Origin: Paenibacillus stellifer | GTDB lineage: Bacteria > Bacillota > Bacilli > Paenibacillales > Paenibacillaceae | Assembly (NCBI RefSeq): GCF_000758685.1 | Contig: NZ_CP009286.1 | Coordinates: 5,375,001-5,439,000, forward strand | Direction: 5' to 3' | Length of the DNA stretch: 64,000 bases | In this document: positions 6,868 to 16,319 of the stretch, piece by piece | Layout of the letters: each line of letters begins with the position of its first letter | How positions within the stretch are numbered: the stretch's first letter is position 1 | The notes under the pieces: model-generated | Seen by the model: only the letters and a program-made list of their open reading frames with translations | Told to the model about the DNA's origin: nothing | Database searches by the model: none | Position numbers and translations under genes: made by a program

Positions 6868-8733
6868 GTGACATCAATCAACATCAAACGGTGGCTTACC
6901 AAACCATTTATATTTTTTACCATTATGCTTATCCTCAAAGGATGCCTCGCCTGGTGGGTCATTTTCGACAATGCGCTGCCCTGGAAATCGCTGCTGACGG
7001 AAATTCCGTTCGCCTGGGCTCTATTCTGCATTATCGAACGCTTTGCGTCCAAGCGCAAGCTCGGGTATTACATGACAGTCAATCTGCTGGTCACCGCGAT
7101 CTTCTTCACAGCTATCATGTATTTCAAATACTATGGCGTTATTGTGACGTACCATGCGGCTGAGCAGGTGAACCAGGTAACCGCCGTCCGGAACAGCGTG
7201 TTCTCGCTGATGGACCCTTATTATCTGCTGATTTTCGTGGACGTTGTCGTGCTGGGCTATTTTTTTCTGCTCACCCGGAACGGACGCAACTTCAAGAAAG
7301 AGCAGATCAACACCGGACGGGGCAGCAACAAGCGCTCATTCTCGCTTCTGTTCGCAGCCTCGCTCGCGCTCTGCCTGTTCAATGTGCTGCCGAACAAGGC
7401 CAGCATGAACGAAATCAAGAAGGCGGAAGAGATGGGCATTCTTAATTATGAAGCCTACACGATTTTCGCACCGGAGAAAATCGACCTCGTCAAGGCCAGC
7501 GATATAACGCAGGAAGCAATCGACAAGGCCAAGGGCATTACGGAGCCGGCAAGCCCGAAGTACCAGGGAGCGGCCAAGGGCAAGAACCTGATTATCCTGC
7601 AGATGGAGTCGCTGCAGAACTTCCTGATCGGACTTAAAGTCGACGGCCAGGAAATCACGCCGAATTTGAACGCCGTCATGAAAGACAGCTTATATTTCCG
7701 TAACTTCTACCAGATGGTCGGCCAGGGCAATACGTCTGACGCCGAATTCGTCGTCAACACCTCCTTCTACATTCCGCCGCGCGGAGCAGCTACGCAGATG
7801 TATGTCGACAAGGTGCTGCCGAGTCTGCCGCGGCTGCTGGAAGAGAACGGCTACCAGACCGCCACCTTCCACGTCAACGATGTGGAGTTCTGGAACCGCG
7901 GTGAGCTGTACAGCTCACTGGGCTGGCAGAAGTACTATGATCACCAATACTTCGGCGACGAAGACGCGTTCTTCTTTGGAGCTTCCGACGAAGTGCTCTA
8001 CAAGAAGACAACCGCCAAGCTGAAGGAAATGAGCGAGAGCGGCAAGCCGTTCTATGCGCAGGTCATTTCCATGTCGGCGCATCATCCGTTCACGATTCCG
8101 GATAAGTACTACAAGATGAAGCTTCCGGAACGCTATGAAGGAACCTTTGTCGGCGACTATGTCCGGGCCCAGAATTACGCCGATTACGCGTTCGGCCAAT
8201 TCGTGCAGGAGCTGAAAGACGCTGGCCTGTGGGATAACAGTGTCATCATGATCTATGGCGACCATATGGGGCTGCCTATCTATTCCCTCGACAACGACGA
8301 CAAGGAACTGATGACCGAAATCTACGGCCATGATTACGGATATGCGAATATGACCAATATTCCGCTGATGATTCACGGCGTAACGGGCGCCCAGCCGCAG
8401 ACGCTGGATCAGGTCGGGGGCGAAGTAGACATTTTCCCGACAGCGGCCAATCTGCTCGGCGTCTCCACAGGCAACCATCTGCTTTTCGGCCAGGACATTC
8501 TGAACCAGCCTTACAATCTGCTTCCTGAACGCTACTATCTGCCGTCCGGATCGTTCATCTCAAGCTCCGGCCTGCTGATTCCGGGCAACAGCTTCGAGGA
8601 CAACACACAGTATCCGATTGCGACCAGCAGCAAGCAGCCTGCGGCTACGGAGGACGAATATAACCGGGCGCTTCGCCTGCTCCAGCTGTCCGACAGCTAT
8701 GTCTCCCAATTGCCGGAGAAGAAATCGGAATAA
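6868..8733 (+). CDS. ltaS: Lipoteichoic acid synthase family sulfatase-fold protein
   Basis: A 621-residue membrane enzyme that polymerises glycerol phosphate from phosphatidylglycerol onto a glycolipid anchor outside the cell. Five membrane helices fill residues 8-180. The extracellular alkaline-phosphatase-fold domain follows from about residue 235. The metal ligand Glu247 is in LQMESLQ, the catalytic Thr289 in GQGNTSDAEF, and the Asp-His pair is in YGDHMGLP. All are in family positions. GTG 6868 is preceded by GAGGGC and by a near-consensus promoter. Firmicutes often have several paralogues, including LTA primase and stress forms. Which one this is cannot be told from sequence. A hairpin at 8789-8828 ends the transcript. 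Confidence 0.9.
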   Translation: MTSINIKRWLTKPFIFFTIMLILKGCLAWWVIFDNALPWKSLLTEIPFAWALFCIIERFASKRKLGYYMTVNLLVTAIFFTAIMYFKYYGVIVTYHAAEQVNQVTAVRNSVFSLMDPYYLLIFVDVVVLGYFFLLTRNGRNFKKEQINTGRGSNKRSFSLLFAASLALCLFNVLPNKASMNEIKKAEEMGILNYEAYTIFAPEKIDLVKASDITQEAIDKAKGITEPASPKYQGAAKGKNLIILQMESLQNFLIGLKVDGQEITPNLNAVMKDSLYFRNFYQMVGQGNTSDAEFVVNTSFYIPPRGAATQMYVDKVLPSLPRLLEENGYQTATFHVNDVEFWNRGELYSSLGWQKYYDHQYFGDEDAFFFGASDEVLYKKTTAKLKEMSESGKPFYAQVISMSAHHPFTIPDKYYKMKLPERYEGTFVGDYVRAQNYADYAFGQFVQELKDAGLWDNSVIMIYGDHMGLPIYSLDNDDKELMTEIYGHDYGYANMTNIPLMIHGVTGAQPQTLDQVGGEVDIFPTAANLLGVSTGNHLLFGQDILNQPYNLLPERYYLPSGSFISSSGLLIPGNSFEDNTQYPIATSSKQPAATEDEYNRALRLLQLSDSYVSQLPEKKSE

Positions 8734-8788
8734 GAGACGCCCATCGCGACAGACGACGGCTTCACAGACTGAACACAGAACTCCAACA

Positions 8789-8828
8789 AGCCTTCAGGAC
8801 CACATCTAGTGGAACTGAAGGCTTTTTT
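8789..8828 (+). terminator. Terminator of ltaS
   Basis: AGCCTTCAG and CTGAAGGCT form a nine-base stem with a 17-base loop, followed by TTTTTT. Confidence 0.85.
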
Positions 8829-8844
8829 GACGGAAGTGATGCCC

Positions 8845-8912
8845 GGATTACAGGTTACAGGATTACACGTTACAGATTACAGGCTACAGAATTACAGGCT
8901 ACAGAATTACAC
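8845..8912. repeat. Short degenerate tandem repeats of the ATTACAG type
   Basis: About nine imperfect copies of a 7-8 base unit (GATTACAG, GTTACAG, GCTACAGA) lie head to tail between the ltaS terminator and the MarR gene. They have no coding potential that I can see. They look like slipped-strand expansion. Confidence 0.7.
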
Positions 8913-9005
8913 GCTGCTTCATCCCGTCCGGCGGTGGACATCGTCTTTTTCACAACAATTTAAAGCGCTTCCATAATTGCTTCAGAAGCGGCCGTTCTAC
9001 GTCCG

Positions 9006-9437
9006 TCAACGCTTCTGTCTATCCAACAGGTCATAGCAATCCGCAAATTGGGCAAGCTCCTCGGGGGTGAGAATGGATAGATGCTCTTCAAGCAGAACGA
9101 GCGAACGTCTATGGCCCTCGCTTCGCACATTTTCGCCTTTCTCGGTCAGCGACACCACCACAGCTCTCCGGTCATTCTCATCCTGTTCCCTTCGGACCAG
9201 TCCGACCGCTTCCATCCGGTCCAGCATAACCGTCACGGCGCTCGATTTAACCTCCATACGCTCCGCAAGCGTGACCACTCTGGCCCGTCCCTCCCGGGCG
9301 ATCATGTTCAGCAGCGAGAACTGCGGAAATGTAAGGCCAAGCTCCACATTCAAGGCGATTCCCGAAGCAATTCTCTTCTGTACCCGCCACATCGATAATC
9401 CAATCCGCTCCACCAGCGGGTTGATCTGTTCCGGCAT
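9006..9437 (-). CDS. MarR family transcriptional regulator
   Basis: A 143-residue winged-helix repressor. Residues about 50-80 carry the recognition helix (VTLAERMEVKSSAVTVMLDRME). The wing follows with QDENDRRAVVVSLTEKG, the family DxRxxxVxLT signature. N- and C-terminal helices would form the dimer. It is divergent from the chemoreceptor gene. The 273-base space between them is AT-rich and holds an eight-base palindrome AAGTACTT at 9532-9539, which could be an operator. No single-cysteine sensor of the OhrR type is near the N-terminus, so a peroxide role is not suggested. No efflux pump is adjacent, and the target is unknown. Confidence 0.88.
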   Translation of the reverse strand: MPEQINPLVERIGLSMWRVQKRIASGIALNVELGLTFPQFSLLNMIAREGRARVVTLAERMEVKSSAVTVMLDRMEAVGLVRREQDENDRRAVVVSLTEKGENVRSEGHRRSLVLLEEHLSILTPEELAQFADCYDLLDRQKR

Positions 9438-9710
9438 TTGCGATTCAGCTCCCGTTTCTTTGTCCTGCTTCTAGCGTACCACTAGCGGCCGCCCCCCTTC
9501 AATGCGTGCTTATGAAAAAAAATAAAAAATTAAGTACTTGAAAGATGAAAGTTTTCTGAAAAATTTAGTACCCTATTCAAATCAATCTGACGGAAACCGT
9601 TAGTATACTTAGAGGACAACATAATTTGACACAGCCAAAGCCACCTCTTTCAGATATAATCTGGATTAGACTTTTGTCCTATAATCTGGTATTTAAAATG
9701 GGGGAAATGT
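9438..9710. promoter_or_regulatory. Divergent control region between marR-like and chemoreceptor genes
   Basis: This AT-rich 273-base region contains the palindrome AAGTACTT at 9532-9539 and two copies of TATAATCTGG at 9655-9664 and 9680-9689, which start 25 bases apart. Either copy could be the -10 of the chemoreceptor gene. Neither has a good -35 at 16-18 bases; a TTGACA at 9626-9631 is 23 bases from the first copy. Confidence 0.45.
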
Positions 9711-11408
9711 ATGAAATTGGCTACTAAATTAACATGGATGATGCTGCTCGTCCTTCTTCTTGTCGGCTCATCCATCGGGTTCTTTGGTTATCGGGCCGCC
9801 TACAATCAGTTGGATGAAGCGGCGGGAATCGAGCTTGTAGGCTGTGCCAACATTACGACCGGCCTTGTCGATCCTTCGCAGATCACGGCCCTCGCCTCCG
9901 GCGATACCGGCAATCTTAACGCTATTCAGGACCGTATTGGCTGGATTACCGGGCATAAACCGATCTTCAAGGAAGCTTTTATCCTCTCGCTAGATGGTAA
10001 AATCCTTGCCGCAGACAAAAATATGCAGGCACGCGGCTATAAAGCCGGGGACTCTTTCTACTTCAGCGAAAAAGATAAAGAGATGATCACTTCGATGAAG
10101 CATTCCACTTATTCTAAGGTCTACACCTATGAAGGTGTCTCGCTTAAGACCGGCTACGGCCCTATTTATCAAGACCATGATCCCACCAAACCGATTATCG
10201 CTCTCATGGCCATCAACTTTGACGGTTCACTCGTTCAGGACAGAACGCTTCAAATTTTGGTGCAGCCCTTTATTATCGGTGCCATTATTCTCATTATCGC
10301 CATCCTGACAGCCTATATTCTGATCCGCCGCATGGTCAGCCCGCTGTCCAAGCTGTCCCGGTCCGTCAACCATGTGGCTCACGGCGATCTGATGCAGGAG
10401 TCGCTTGTACTGAACAGCAAAGATGAAATCGGCACGCTGTCGCGTGATTTTCATGAAATGAAGGAGAATCTCACCCGGCTCATCACCGAGGTCAGCGATA
10501 CTTCCGCTCATGTCGCTTCCTCTTCCCAGCAGTTGTCCGCAAGCGCCCAGGAGACCAACCGTGCCGGAGAACATTCCGTCAACATAACCATTGAGCTCGC
10601 CGAAGGCGCTCAGGCTCAGCTTCGCCATCTGGAGAGCAGCTATCAGTCGGTTCAGGAGATGTCCCGATTTATCGCAGAGATTGCCGCGAATGCCGATCAG
10701 GCGATGAGCGACGCCGTCAGCGGAGCGGAAAAAGCGCGGCTCGGCCGGCAATCGATGGACTCTACCACCAGCCAGATGACCATCATGAGCGAACAGCTGG
10801 CCGGACTGTCCGGCATCATCGGCACGCTGGCCGGCCACTCCAAGGAAATTGAGAGCATCGTCGGCACTATCGCCAGCATCGCAGCGGAGACGAATCTGCT
10901 CGCCCTCAACGCCGCTATCGAAGCGGCCCGCGCCGGAGAAGAAGGCCGCGGCTTCGCCGTTGTGGCGGGCTCGGTCCGCAAGCTGGCAGAACGCTCCGGC
11001 GATTCAGCCCGGCAGATCGGTGAGCTGCTCGGCCTGATCATCGCCCAGATGGATCTCGCCGAGGAGACCATGAACCGTTCGACTGTGGAGATGGGGCACG
11101 GAACGGAGATGGTAGCCGCCGCAGGCAGCTCTTTCTCGGAACTCGAATCCGCCGTAACGGGCATGGCATCCCAGAGCAGGGAGATCTCCGATACAGTCCG
11201 TCAGCTTACGGAAATTGCAGACGGCCTCGTCGAGGCTATCCAGAGCACCGTCAGCGTATCGAACCAGACCGCCCAGGGCGCCGAGAGCATGTCCGCTACT
11301 TCTCAGGAGCAGCTCGCGGCCATGCAGGAAATCGAAGCTTCCTCCGCCTTCCTCTCCTCGCTGGCGGACAAGCTCAACGGGCTGGTGGAACAATTCAAGG
11401 TAGCTTGA
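9711..11408 (+). CDS. Methyl-accepting chemotaxis protein with extracellular sensor
   Basis: A 565-residue chemoreceptor. Membrane helix 1 is at about residues 9-28. An extracellular single Cache-like domain follows to about residue 180, with [19 protein letters not shown]. Membrane helix 2 is at about 183-205, then HAMP to about 258, then the long signalling coiled coil. The hairpin tip [22 protein letters not shown], which contacts CheA and CheW, is intact. The next segment reads [11 protein letters not shown] where most receptors have VVAEEVRKLAE. It presumably senses a small solute and feeds the flagellar chemotaxis pathway. GGGGGAA precedes the ATG. A perfect 19-base inverted repeat at 11461-11502 follows. 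No other chemotaxis gene is adjacent. Confidence 0.93.
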   Translation: MKLATKLTWMMLLVLLLVGSSIGFFGYRAAYNQLDEAAGIELVGCANITTGLVDPSQITALASGDTGNLNAIQDRIGWITGHKPIFKEAFILSLDGKILAADKNMQARGYKAGDSFYFSEKDKEMITSMKHSTYSKVYTYEGVSLKTGYGPIYQDHDPTKPIIALMAINFDGSLVQDRTLQILVQPFIIGAIILIIAILTAYILIRRMVSPLSKLSRSVNHVAHGDLMQESLVLNSKDEIGTLSRDFHEMKENLTRLITEVSDTSAHVASSSQQLSASAQETNRAGEHSVNITIELAEGAQAQLRHLESSYQSVQEMSRFIAEIAANADQAMSDAVSGAEKARLGRQSMDSTTSQMTIMSEQLAGLSGIIGTLAGHSKEIESIVGTIASIAAETNLLALNAAIEAARAGEEGRGFAVVAGSVRKLAERSGDSARQIGELLGLIIAQMDLAEETMNRSTVEMGHGTEMVAAAGSSFSELESAVTGMASQSREISDTVRQLTEIADGLVEAIQSTVSVSNQTAQGAESMSATSQEQLAAMQEIEASSAFLSSLADKLNGLVEQFKVA

Positions 11409-11460
11409 TCCAGGACCCTGAAACCTTTCCTTCGGCACCTTGTTCAATCATACGCACTAC

Positions 11461-11502
11461 AATAGACAGGCGGCCCCGGTTATCCGGGGCCGCCTGTCTA
11501 TT
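11461..11502. terminator. Shared bidirectional terminator-like hairpin
   Basis: Perfect 19-base arms starting AATAGACAGGCGG around a four-base loop, lying between the convergent chemoreceptor and EamA genes. Both sides end in CTGTCTATTG, without a clear run of uridines, so termination strength is uncertain. Confidence 0.65.
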
Positions 11503-11503
11503 G

Positions 11504-12484
11504 TTACGCATTCCGTTCTCTTGGGGCAGATGGAGAGCCAGTCTCCATAGTGCAGGGGTTCCCGCGCCTTCTCCCGTAGCCGGAGACCAGCAAAATTCCG
11601 GCCAGCACCAGGCCGGCTCCGGCGAAGTGCCGTAGATACAGCGGTTCACCCAGCACGAAATGGGACAATCCGAGCGCACATACCGGGATTAATGCCGTGA
11701 AGACGGCGATCGTTCCTCCCGTCACCTTGGCTGCCCCACGGAACCAGAGGATATAAGCAAGAGCGGTGACACAAATGCCGTAATAGACCACTAACGCCAC
11801 ATCTGCCGGATGAATTACCGGAATGCCCTGGCGCAGAAGTTCAACAGCAGAACCTGCCAGAAACATCGGCAGGGCAAACGCTGTAATATAGCCGACGGCA
11901 AGCAGGGAAGGAACGTCGGGAGACAGCTTTTTGCGAAGTACGCTCAGTCCTGCCTCAGAGACCACGGCAGCCGTCAGCAGCAGCATACCGGTCAGGGAAG
12001 CCGGCCGGTTCTCCCCTCCAGGCGCAAGAAACTGCGGTAGCTGGATGACCGCGATTCCGGCCAGCGAGCACAATACTCCCGTTCCGGCTCTGCCTGATAT
12101 TCTCTCGCCGAGGAACCAGCGGGAGAGCAGGGCGACGGCAGCGGGTGTCAGCCCTGTGATCATAGCACCCTCTGCGGCGGAGGCATACCTCAAGCCGTAG
12201 AGCATGAATACCCGAAACAGAAACATACCTCCAAAGGCTGTAAGAATGAGCAGCAGCAAATCCCGGCGGCTGACTCTAAAGACGCCATGCCGATGCCTGA
12301 TCCAGACCAGCGGGAGCAGGACAAGCAGCGCAATTGCAAGACTGGCGGCCTGCGACAGAAAGACAGGAAGCTGCGCGGCCGTTACTTTGCCGGCCGTCAC
12401 AGAGCTGCCGATGATCAGCGCGGCGGCACCCAGTTCCCCGTAAGCCGACACGGTTCTTGGTGCCGGTTGATACATTTCGTTCAC
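11504..12484 (-). CDS. EamA/DMT family transporter
   Basis: A 326-residue membrane protein with about ten helices in two EamA repeats. The first repeat has GLRYASAAEGAMITGLTPAAVALLSRWFLGERIS and the second ends with AVFTALIPVCALGLSHFVLGEPLY. This is the drug/metabolite transporter arrangement, usually exporting amino acids or other small metabolites. The GTG start has AAGGAG six bases upstream. An ATG three codons later also has a site. It is divergent from a MocR-type regulator, with an inverted repeat between them. This suggests that the regulator controls the exporter. The substrate is unknown; MocR proteins use pyridoxal phosphate or amino-acid-like ligands. Confidence 0.88.
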   Translation of the reverse strand: MNEMYQPAPRTVSAYGELGAAALIIGSSVTAGKVTAAQLPVFLSQAASLAIALLVLLPLVWIRHRHGVFRVSRRDLLLLILTAFGGMFLFRVFMLYGLRYASAAEGAMITGLTPAAVALLSRWFLGERISGRAGTGVLCSLAGIAVIQLPQFLAPGGENRPASLTGMLLLTAAVVSEAGLSVLRKKLSPDVPSLLAVGYITAFALPMFLAGSAVELLRQGIPVIHPADVALVVYYGICVTALAYILWFRGAAKVTGGTIAVFTALIPVCALGLSHFVLGEPLYLRHFAGAGLVLAGILLVSGYGRRRGNPCTMETGSPSAPRERNA

Positions 12485-12492
12485 CTCTTTCT

Positions 12493-12516
12493 CCTTAGAT
12501 GATATATACTCTAAGG
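12493..12516. promoter_or_regulatory. Inverted repeat between EamA and MocR genes
   Basis: CCTTAGA, ten bases, TCTAAGG: perfect seven-base arms directly upstream of the EamA start and about 80 bases before the MocR start. It is a candidate MocR operator. Confidence 0.5.
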
Positions 12517-12594
12517 ACCGAAAGCGGTTCTTCCCAGTACCGCATATTCTCTATTTTCAGGGTACCACTTGATGCGGAAGGAGCCTCTCATCCC

Positions 12595-13998
12595 ATGTGG
12601 ATCACCATCGACAAGCATTCCGGACTGTCCCTGTCCCGACAAATTTACGGCGCCATCCGCTCCCGCATCCTTCGCGGCGAGCCTGCGGCTGGCGATAAAC
12701 TGCCATCCACAAGAGAACTGTCCTCCCAACTCGGCGTGTCGCGGAATACGGTGCTCGAAGCCTATGAGCTGCTGCTTGCCGAGGGCTTCCTCGCGTCCCG
12801 GTCCGGTTCAGGAACTTATGTAGCCCAAGGTGCCGTTATGAAAGACGCACCCTTGGACCTGTTCTCCGGGCATAGGCATAGGCAATCCTCCCCCGTTCCT
12901 GTTACCGCTTCTCCCGATGCCGGGAGGCGTGAAGGGCGGGCTGTCATTTCGTTCAGAACCGGACTGCCTGAAATCGGTCATTTTCCCCGCAGGACGTGGG
13001 GCGATCTGCTGCGCACCGCCGCGCTCGATTTGCCGGATCTTGCATTTGGCTATGGAGATCCTGCAGGCGAGCCTCAGCTCCGGGATGCATTATCCCGCTA
13101 CCTCCTGCAATCACGCGGCGTCTGCGTTCCTGCAGGCGGGCTGGCGATTACAAGCGGAGCCGTTCAGGGTATCCAGCTTGCCGCCAGACTGCTGCTCCAA
13201 CCAGGAGATGAAGCCCTGATCGAGGAGCCCACCAACGCCGAGCTTAAGTCCATCCTTGCCTCCACGGGAGCGGTCCTGCAGGGGGTTCCCGTGGACGACT
13301 ATGGGCTGGTTACCGAAGCTCTGCCGCGGCCCGGACGTTCCAGCCTGATTTACGTAACCCCGTCCCACCAGTTCCCGCTTGGGGGCATCCTTCCCATCCA
13401 GCGGCGGATTGAGCTTATTCGCTACGCCCGGGAAACCGGCAGCTTCATCATCGAGGACGATTATGACAGCGAGTTCCGGTTCGACAGCGCCCCGGCCCAT
13501 TCGCTTCAGAGTCTTGCACCGGAACGGGTATTCTATATCGGAACCTTCAGCAAGATGATGTTCCCGGCGCTGAGAATCGGCTACGCAGTCATACCTCCTG
13601 CCTTTTTCGAACGATTTGCAGCGCTGAAGAAGCTGGCCGATTATCATACGCCCGTTCTGGAACAGATCGCCCTGGCCCGGTTCATCGAGGAGAGGAAACT
13701 GCATACCCATATTTTCCGGATGAGAAAAATTTACCGTGCCCGGCGAAACGCCCTGCTCGAAAGCCTGGAGACCCATTTTCCAGACCAACACCGCATTCTC
13801 GGAAGGGCAGCCGGACTGCATCTGACGGTCGAGCTTCGTACCCCGCTGCCAGACGCTCTCCCCCGGCTTCTCGAGCAGGAGGGGGTCTTCGCCTCCCAGA
13901 TCCCGGGTCAACGGCTGGTTCTGGGCTATGGCCATCTGGAGAAGGATGAGATTGCCGAAGGTATTCGGCGAATTCATTCCGCGATTGCGGAGGGCTGA
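12595..13998 (+). CDS. MocR/PdxR family GntR-aminotransferase regulator
   Basis: A 467-residue regulator. An N-terminal GntR winged helix is at residues about 10-75 (SLSRQIYGAIRSRILRG, LPSTRELSSQLGVSRNTVLEAYELL). It is joined by a linker to a fold-type I aminotransferase domain. That domain keeps the PLP lysine in GTFSKMMFPALRIGY and the aspartate in IIEDDYDSEFRF. In this family the aminotransferase domain binds PLP or its amino adducts as an effector and usually does not catalyse. The ATG at 12595 is preceded by AAGGAG; earlier starts have none and lie inside the control region. It is divergent from the EamA exporter, which is its likely target. Confidence 0.9.
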   Translation: MWITIDKHSGLSLSRQIYGAIRSRILRGEPAAGDKLPSTRELSSQLGVSRNTVLEAYELLLAEGFLASRSGSGTYVAQGAVMKDAPLDLFSGHRHRQSSPVPVTASPDAGRREGRAVISFRTGLPEIGHFPRRTWGDLLRTAALDLPDLAFGYGDPAGEPQLRDALSRYLLQSRGVCVPAGGLAITSGAVQGIQLAARLLLQPGDEALIEEPTNAELKSILASTGAVLQGVPVDDYGLVTEALPRPGRSSLIYVTPSHQFPLGGILPIQRRIELIRYARETGSFIIEDDYDSEFRFDSAPAHSLQSLAPERVFYIGTFSKMMFPALRIGYAVIPPAFFERFAALKKLADYHTPVLEQIALARFIEERKLHTHIFRMRKIYRARRNALLESLETHFPDQHRILGRAAGLHLTVELRTPLPDALPRLLEQEGVFASQIPGQRLVLGYGHLEKDEIAEGIRRIHSAIAEG

Positions 13999-14036
13999 GC
14001 CGCAGTAAGTATCAGCATGAGCTTGAGTGATGCCGC

Positions 14037-14068
14037 AAAAAAGACCCGAAGCGATCGCTTCGGGTCTT
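14037..14068 (-). terminator. Terminator of the MHYT-GGDEF-EAL gene
   Basis: AAGACCCGAAGC, GATC, GCTTCGGGTCTT form a 12-base stem. On the minus strand it is followed by TTTTTT. It may also stop the convergent MocR transcript. Confidence 0.85.
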
Positions 14069-14074
14069 CCTCTT

Positions 14075-16120
14075 CTATGTATGGGTGAAATGCGGCCTCA
14101 CGCTATAGATGGCGGCCGTATTCTCCGTGAACCACTGTCCCAGCTCACTCACGGGCATCGGACGCCCGTAATAATAACCCTGCATGACCCGGCAGCCAAG
14201 TGATTGCAGCAGCTCGATCTGCTCCGGCGTCTCCACGCCTTCTGCGACAACCTCCATATTCAGGTTGCCCGCGATGGCGATAATGTTGCTGATAATCGCT
14301 TTTTTGGAATGCATTTTGCTCTTGCGGATGAAGACCTGATCGATCTTGAGTGTGTTGACCGGAATTTCATCGAGATTCCCGAGCGAGGAGAAGCCCGTAC
14401 CGAAATCATCCAGCGATACTCTTACGCCAAGACTGCGAAGCTTGGACAACTGGGCGACCGTCTCCTCCATATTGTTCATGGCGATGGATTCCGTGATCTC
14501 CAGCTCCAGGAAATGTGGCGGCAATCCTGAACGCGATAAAGCTTCCTCTACGACTTCGTACAAATTTTCCGTCTCGAACATCCGGGCGGACATGTTGATC
14601 GATACAGCGACGGAGGCGACCTCCTCCTTATGCCAGAGCACATTCTGGCTGCACACCTCATGCAGCATCCAGTAGGTGATCGGCACGATCAGTCCCGTCT
14701 CCTCCGCAATCGGAATGAACTCGCCGGGTGAAATGATGCCGTGCTCGGGATGCCTCCAGCGCAGCAGCGCCTCCAGACCGACGGTCACGTTCATAAGCGA
14801 ATCCCATTTGGGCTGATAGACGACCATGAATTCCGATCTTGCCAGCGCTTTGCGCAAATCCTTCTCCAGCGACATCCGCCGCAGCTGATGACGGTTCATC
14901 TCCTGGTCGAAGATGCTGAATTTGTTCTTGCCGGAGTCCTTGGAAGTATAGAGCGCCGTATCGGCCGCCTTCATCAGCGAAGAACGGTCCGTGCCGTGAG
15001 CAGGCGCCATGCTGATGCCAACGCTCGCCGTCACATAGAGCTCGTTGCCTTGAATCTTGTATGATTTCTTGATCTCCTGCAAAATATGCCGGGCTTCCTC
15101 AGCCGCGTCCTCGGAGCTGAAGTAAGGCTCGGCGACCAGAAACTCATCGCCCCCAAGCCGGAATACATTCCCTTTCGGACTTACGCTCTGCCTCAGCCGC
15201 TCCGCTACTTCCTGCAGAAGCATATCGCCGATATCATGACCAAGCGTATCGTTGATCGATTTGAACCGGTCCAGATCGACGAAGAATACCGCCCCCGACT
15301 TCCCAGCGAGAAACGATTCCTTGAAGTAGCGCTCCAGCCCGTGCCGGTTCGGCAGCCCGGTAAGCGGATCGCTGTAAGCCATCCGTTCCAGCACATTCCG
15401 GTCCAGAAAGACGGCGCCTCCCGAAATGCCGAACATAAACAGCGTGACAAGGGATACGCCCAGCAGGAGTATGACATCGGTCTGAATTAGCGAAGGCTCG
15501 GTGCCAGGCCAGCTGTCATAGGTAAAACGGCTCGTCGCCATGCTCGTATAATGCATTCCGCCGATCGCCAGCCCAAGCAGCAGCGCGGCGAGCAGCTTCC
15601 AGCGGCTGAAGCCGGTCGTTCCTCTGAATCTTCCAAACAGCATAAGGCTCATCCAGGAGGCGGCCACTCCGATCAGCACAGCCAGGCTTTGTAAGGCCAG
15701 CTGGTAGTCGAATCTCGCCTCCATCACCATGGAATAGATGCCTATATAATGCATAATGGCAATCCCCGCTCCAAGCAGGAGACCGCCTCCGGTATAGCGC
15801 CAAAATGTTCTGCGTGACGACAGACAGAAGGCCAGTCCCAGGTAACAGACGGCAATGCCGACCATCATGGACAAAATGGCTCTGCCGGGGGTATAGCGAA
15901 CATCGAACGGCATTCGGCTGGCCATCATGCCAACGTAATGCGCGGACCAGATGCCGCATCCGAGCACACAGGCGCTCGACAGCAGCCAGAGGCTGCGCGT
16001 CCGCCGGGATGAGGAGGGCACCTGACAGATCAGATTCAACGCGGAATAGGATGCCGTGACCGCTAACGCGAACGACAGCAGTACGATCCAAATATTGTAG
16101 TGGATTCCCAAATGGTCCAT
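14075..16120 (-). CDS. MHYT-GGDEF-EAL cyclic-di-GMP signalling protein
   Basis: A 681-residue membrane protein. The N-terminal seven-helix MHYT sensor has three repeats of the motif (SAHYVGM, IMHYIGI, GMHYTSM) thought to bind copper and sense oxygen, CO or NO. A GGDEF domain follows from about residue 245 with intact RLGGDEF. An EAL domain follows from about residue 415 with EALLRW, a DDFGTG loop and VVAEGVE. Both active sites look complete, so it could make or break c-di-GMP. A near-consensus promoter lies at 16224-16252. The ATG was chosen for the length and position of the first helix, with AGAGG upstream. This architecture matches B. subtilis YkoW-like proteins without the PAS domain. Confidence 0.92.
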   Translation of the reverse strand: MDHLGIHYNIWIVLLSFALAVTASYSALNLICQVPSSSRRTRSLWLLSSACVLGCGIWSAHYVGMMASRMPFDVRYTPGRAILSMMVGIAVCYLGLAFCLSSRRTFWRYTGGGLLLGAGIAIMHYIGIYSMVMEARFDYQLALQSLAVLIGVAASWMSLMLFGRFRGTTGFSRWKLLAALLLGLAIGGMHYTSMATSRFTYDSWPGTEPSLIQTDVILLLGVSLVTLFMFGISGGAVFLDRNVLERMAYSDPLTGLPNRHGLERYFKESFLAGKSGAVFFVDLDRFKSINDTLGHDIGDMLLQEVAERLRQSVSPKGNVFRLGGDEFLVAEPYFSSEDAAEEARHILQEIKKSYKIQGNELYVTASVGISMAPAHGTDRSSLMKAADTALYTSKDSGKNKFSIFDQEMNRHQLRRMSLEKDLRKALARSEFMVVYQPKWDSLMNVTVGLEALLRWRHPEHGIISPGEFIPIAEETGLIVPITYWMLHEVCSQNVLWHKEEVASVAVSINMSARMFETENLYEVVEEALSRSGLPPHFLELEITESIAMNNMEETVAQLSKLRSLGVRVSLDDFGTGFSSLGNLDEIPVNTLKIDQVFIRKSKMHSKKAIISNIIAIAGNLNMEVVAEGVETPEQIELLQSLGCRVMQGYYYGRPMPVSELGQWFTENTAAIYSVRPHFTHT

Positions 16121-16223
16121 AGGACGACCTCTTTACCGGTTAGTTATAGGCTGGATTGTCGCTGCGTTGAAATGCCCGCTATCCGATTTGGCCGGAAAGC
16201 TGCAATATATAAGTAGTTAGCTT

Positions 16224-16252
16224 ATTCTACCTTGTATCCGATAGGCTGTCTA
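16224..16252 (-). promoter_or_regulatory. SigA-type promoter of the MHYT gene
   Basis: On the minus strand TAGACA, a 17-base spacer, then TAGAAT, about 105 bases before the start codon. This leaves a leader of about 95 bases. Confidence 0.6.
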
Positions 16253-16319
16253 AGTAAATAATGGAACTTGTGCCCTTTTTTCGGACAGCAGAAAGCAATG
16301 TCGGAATTTAGAAACACGT

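Noticed and set aside
9626..9660. Standard promoter TTGACA to TATAAT before the chemoreceptor
   Set aside because: The spacer is 23 bases, too long for SigA.
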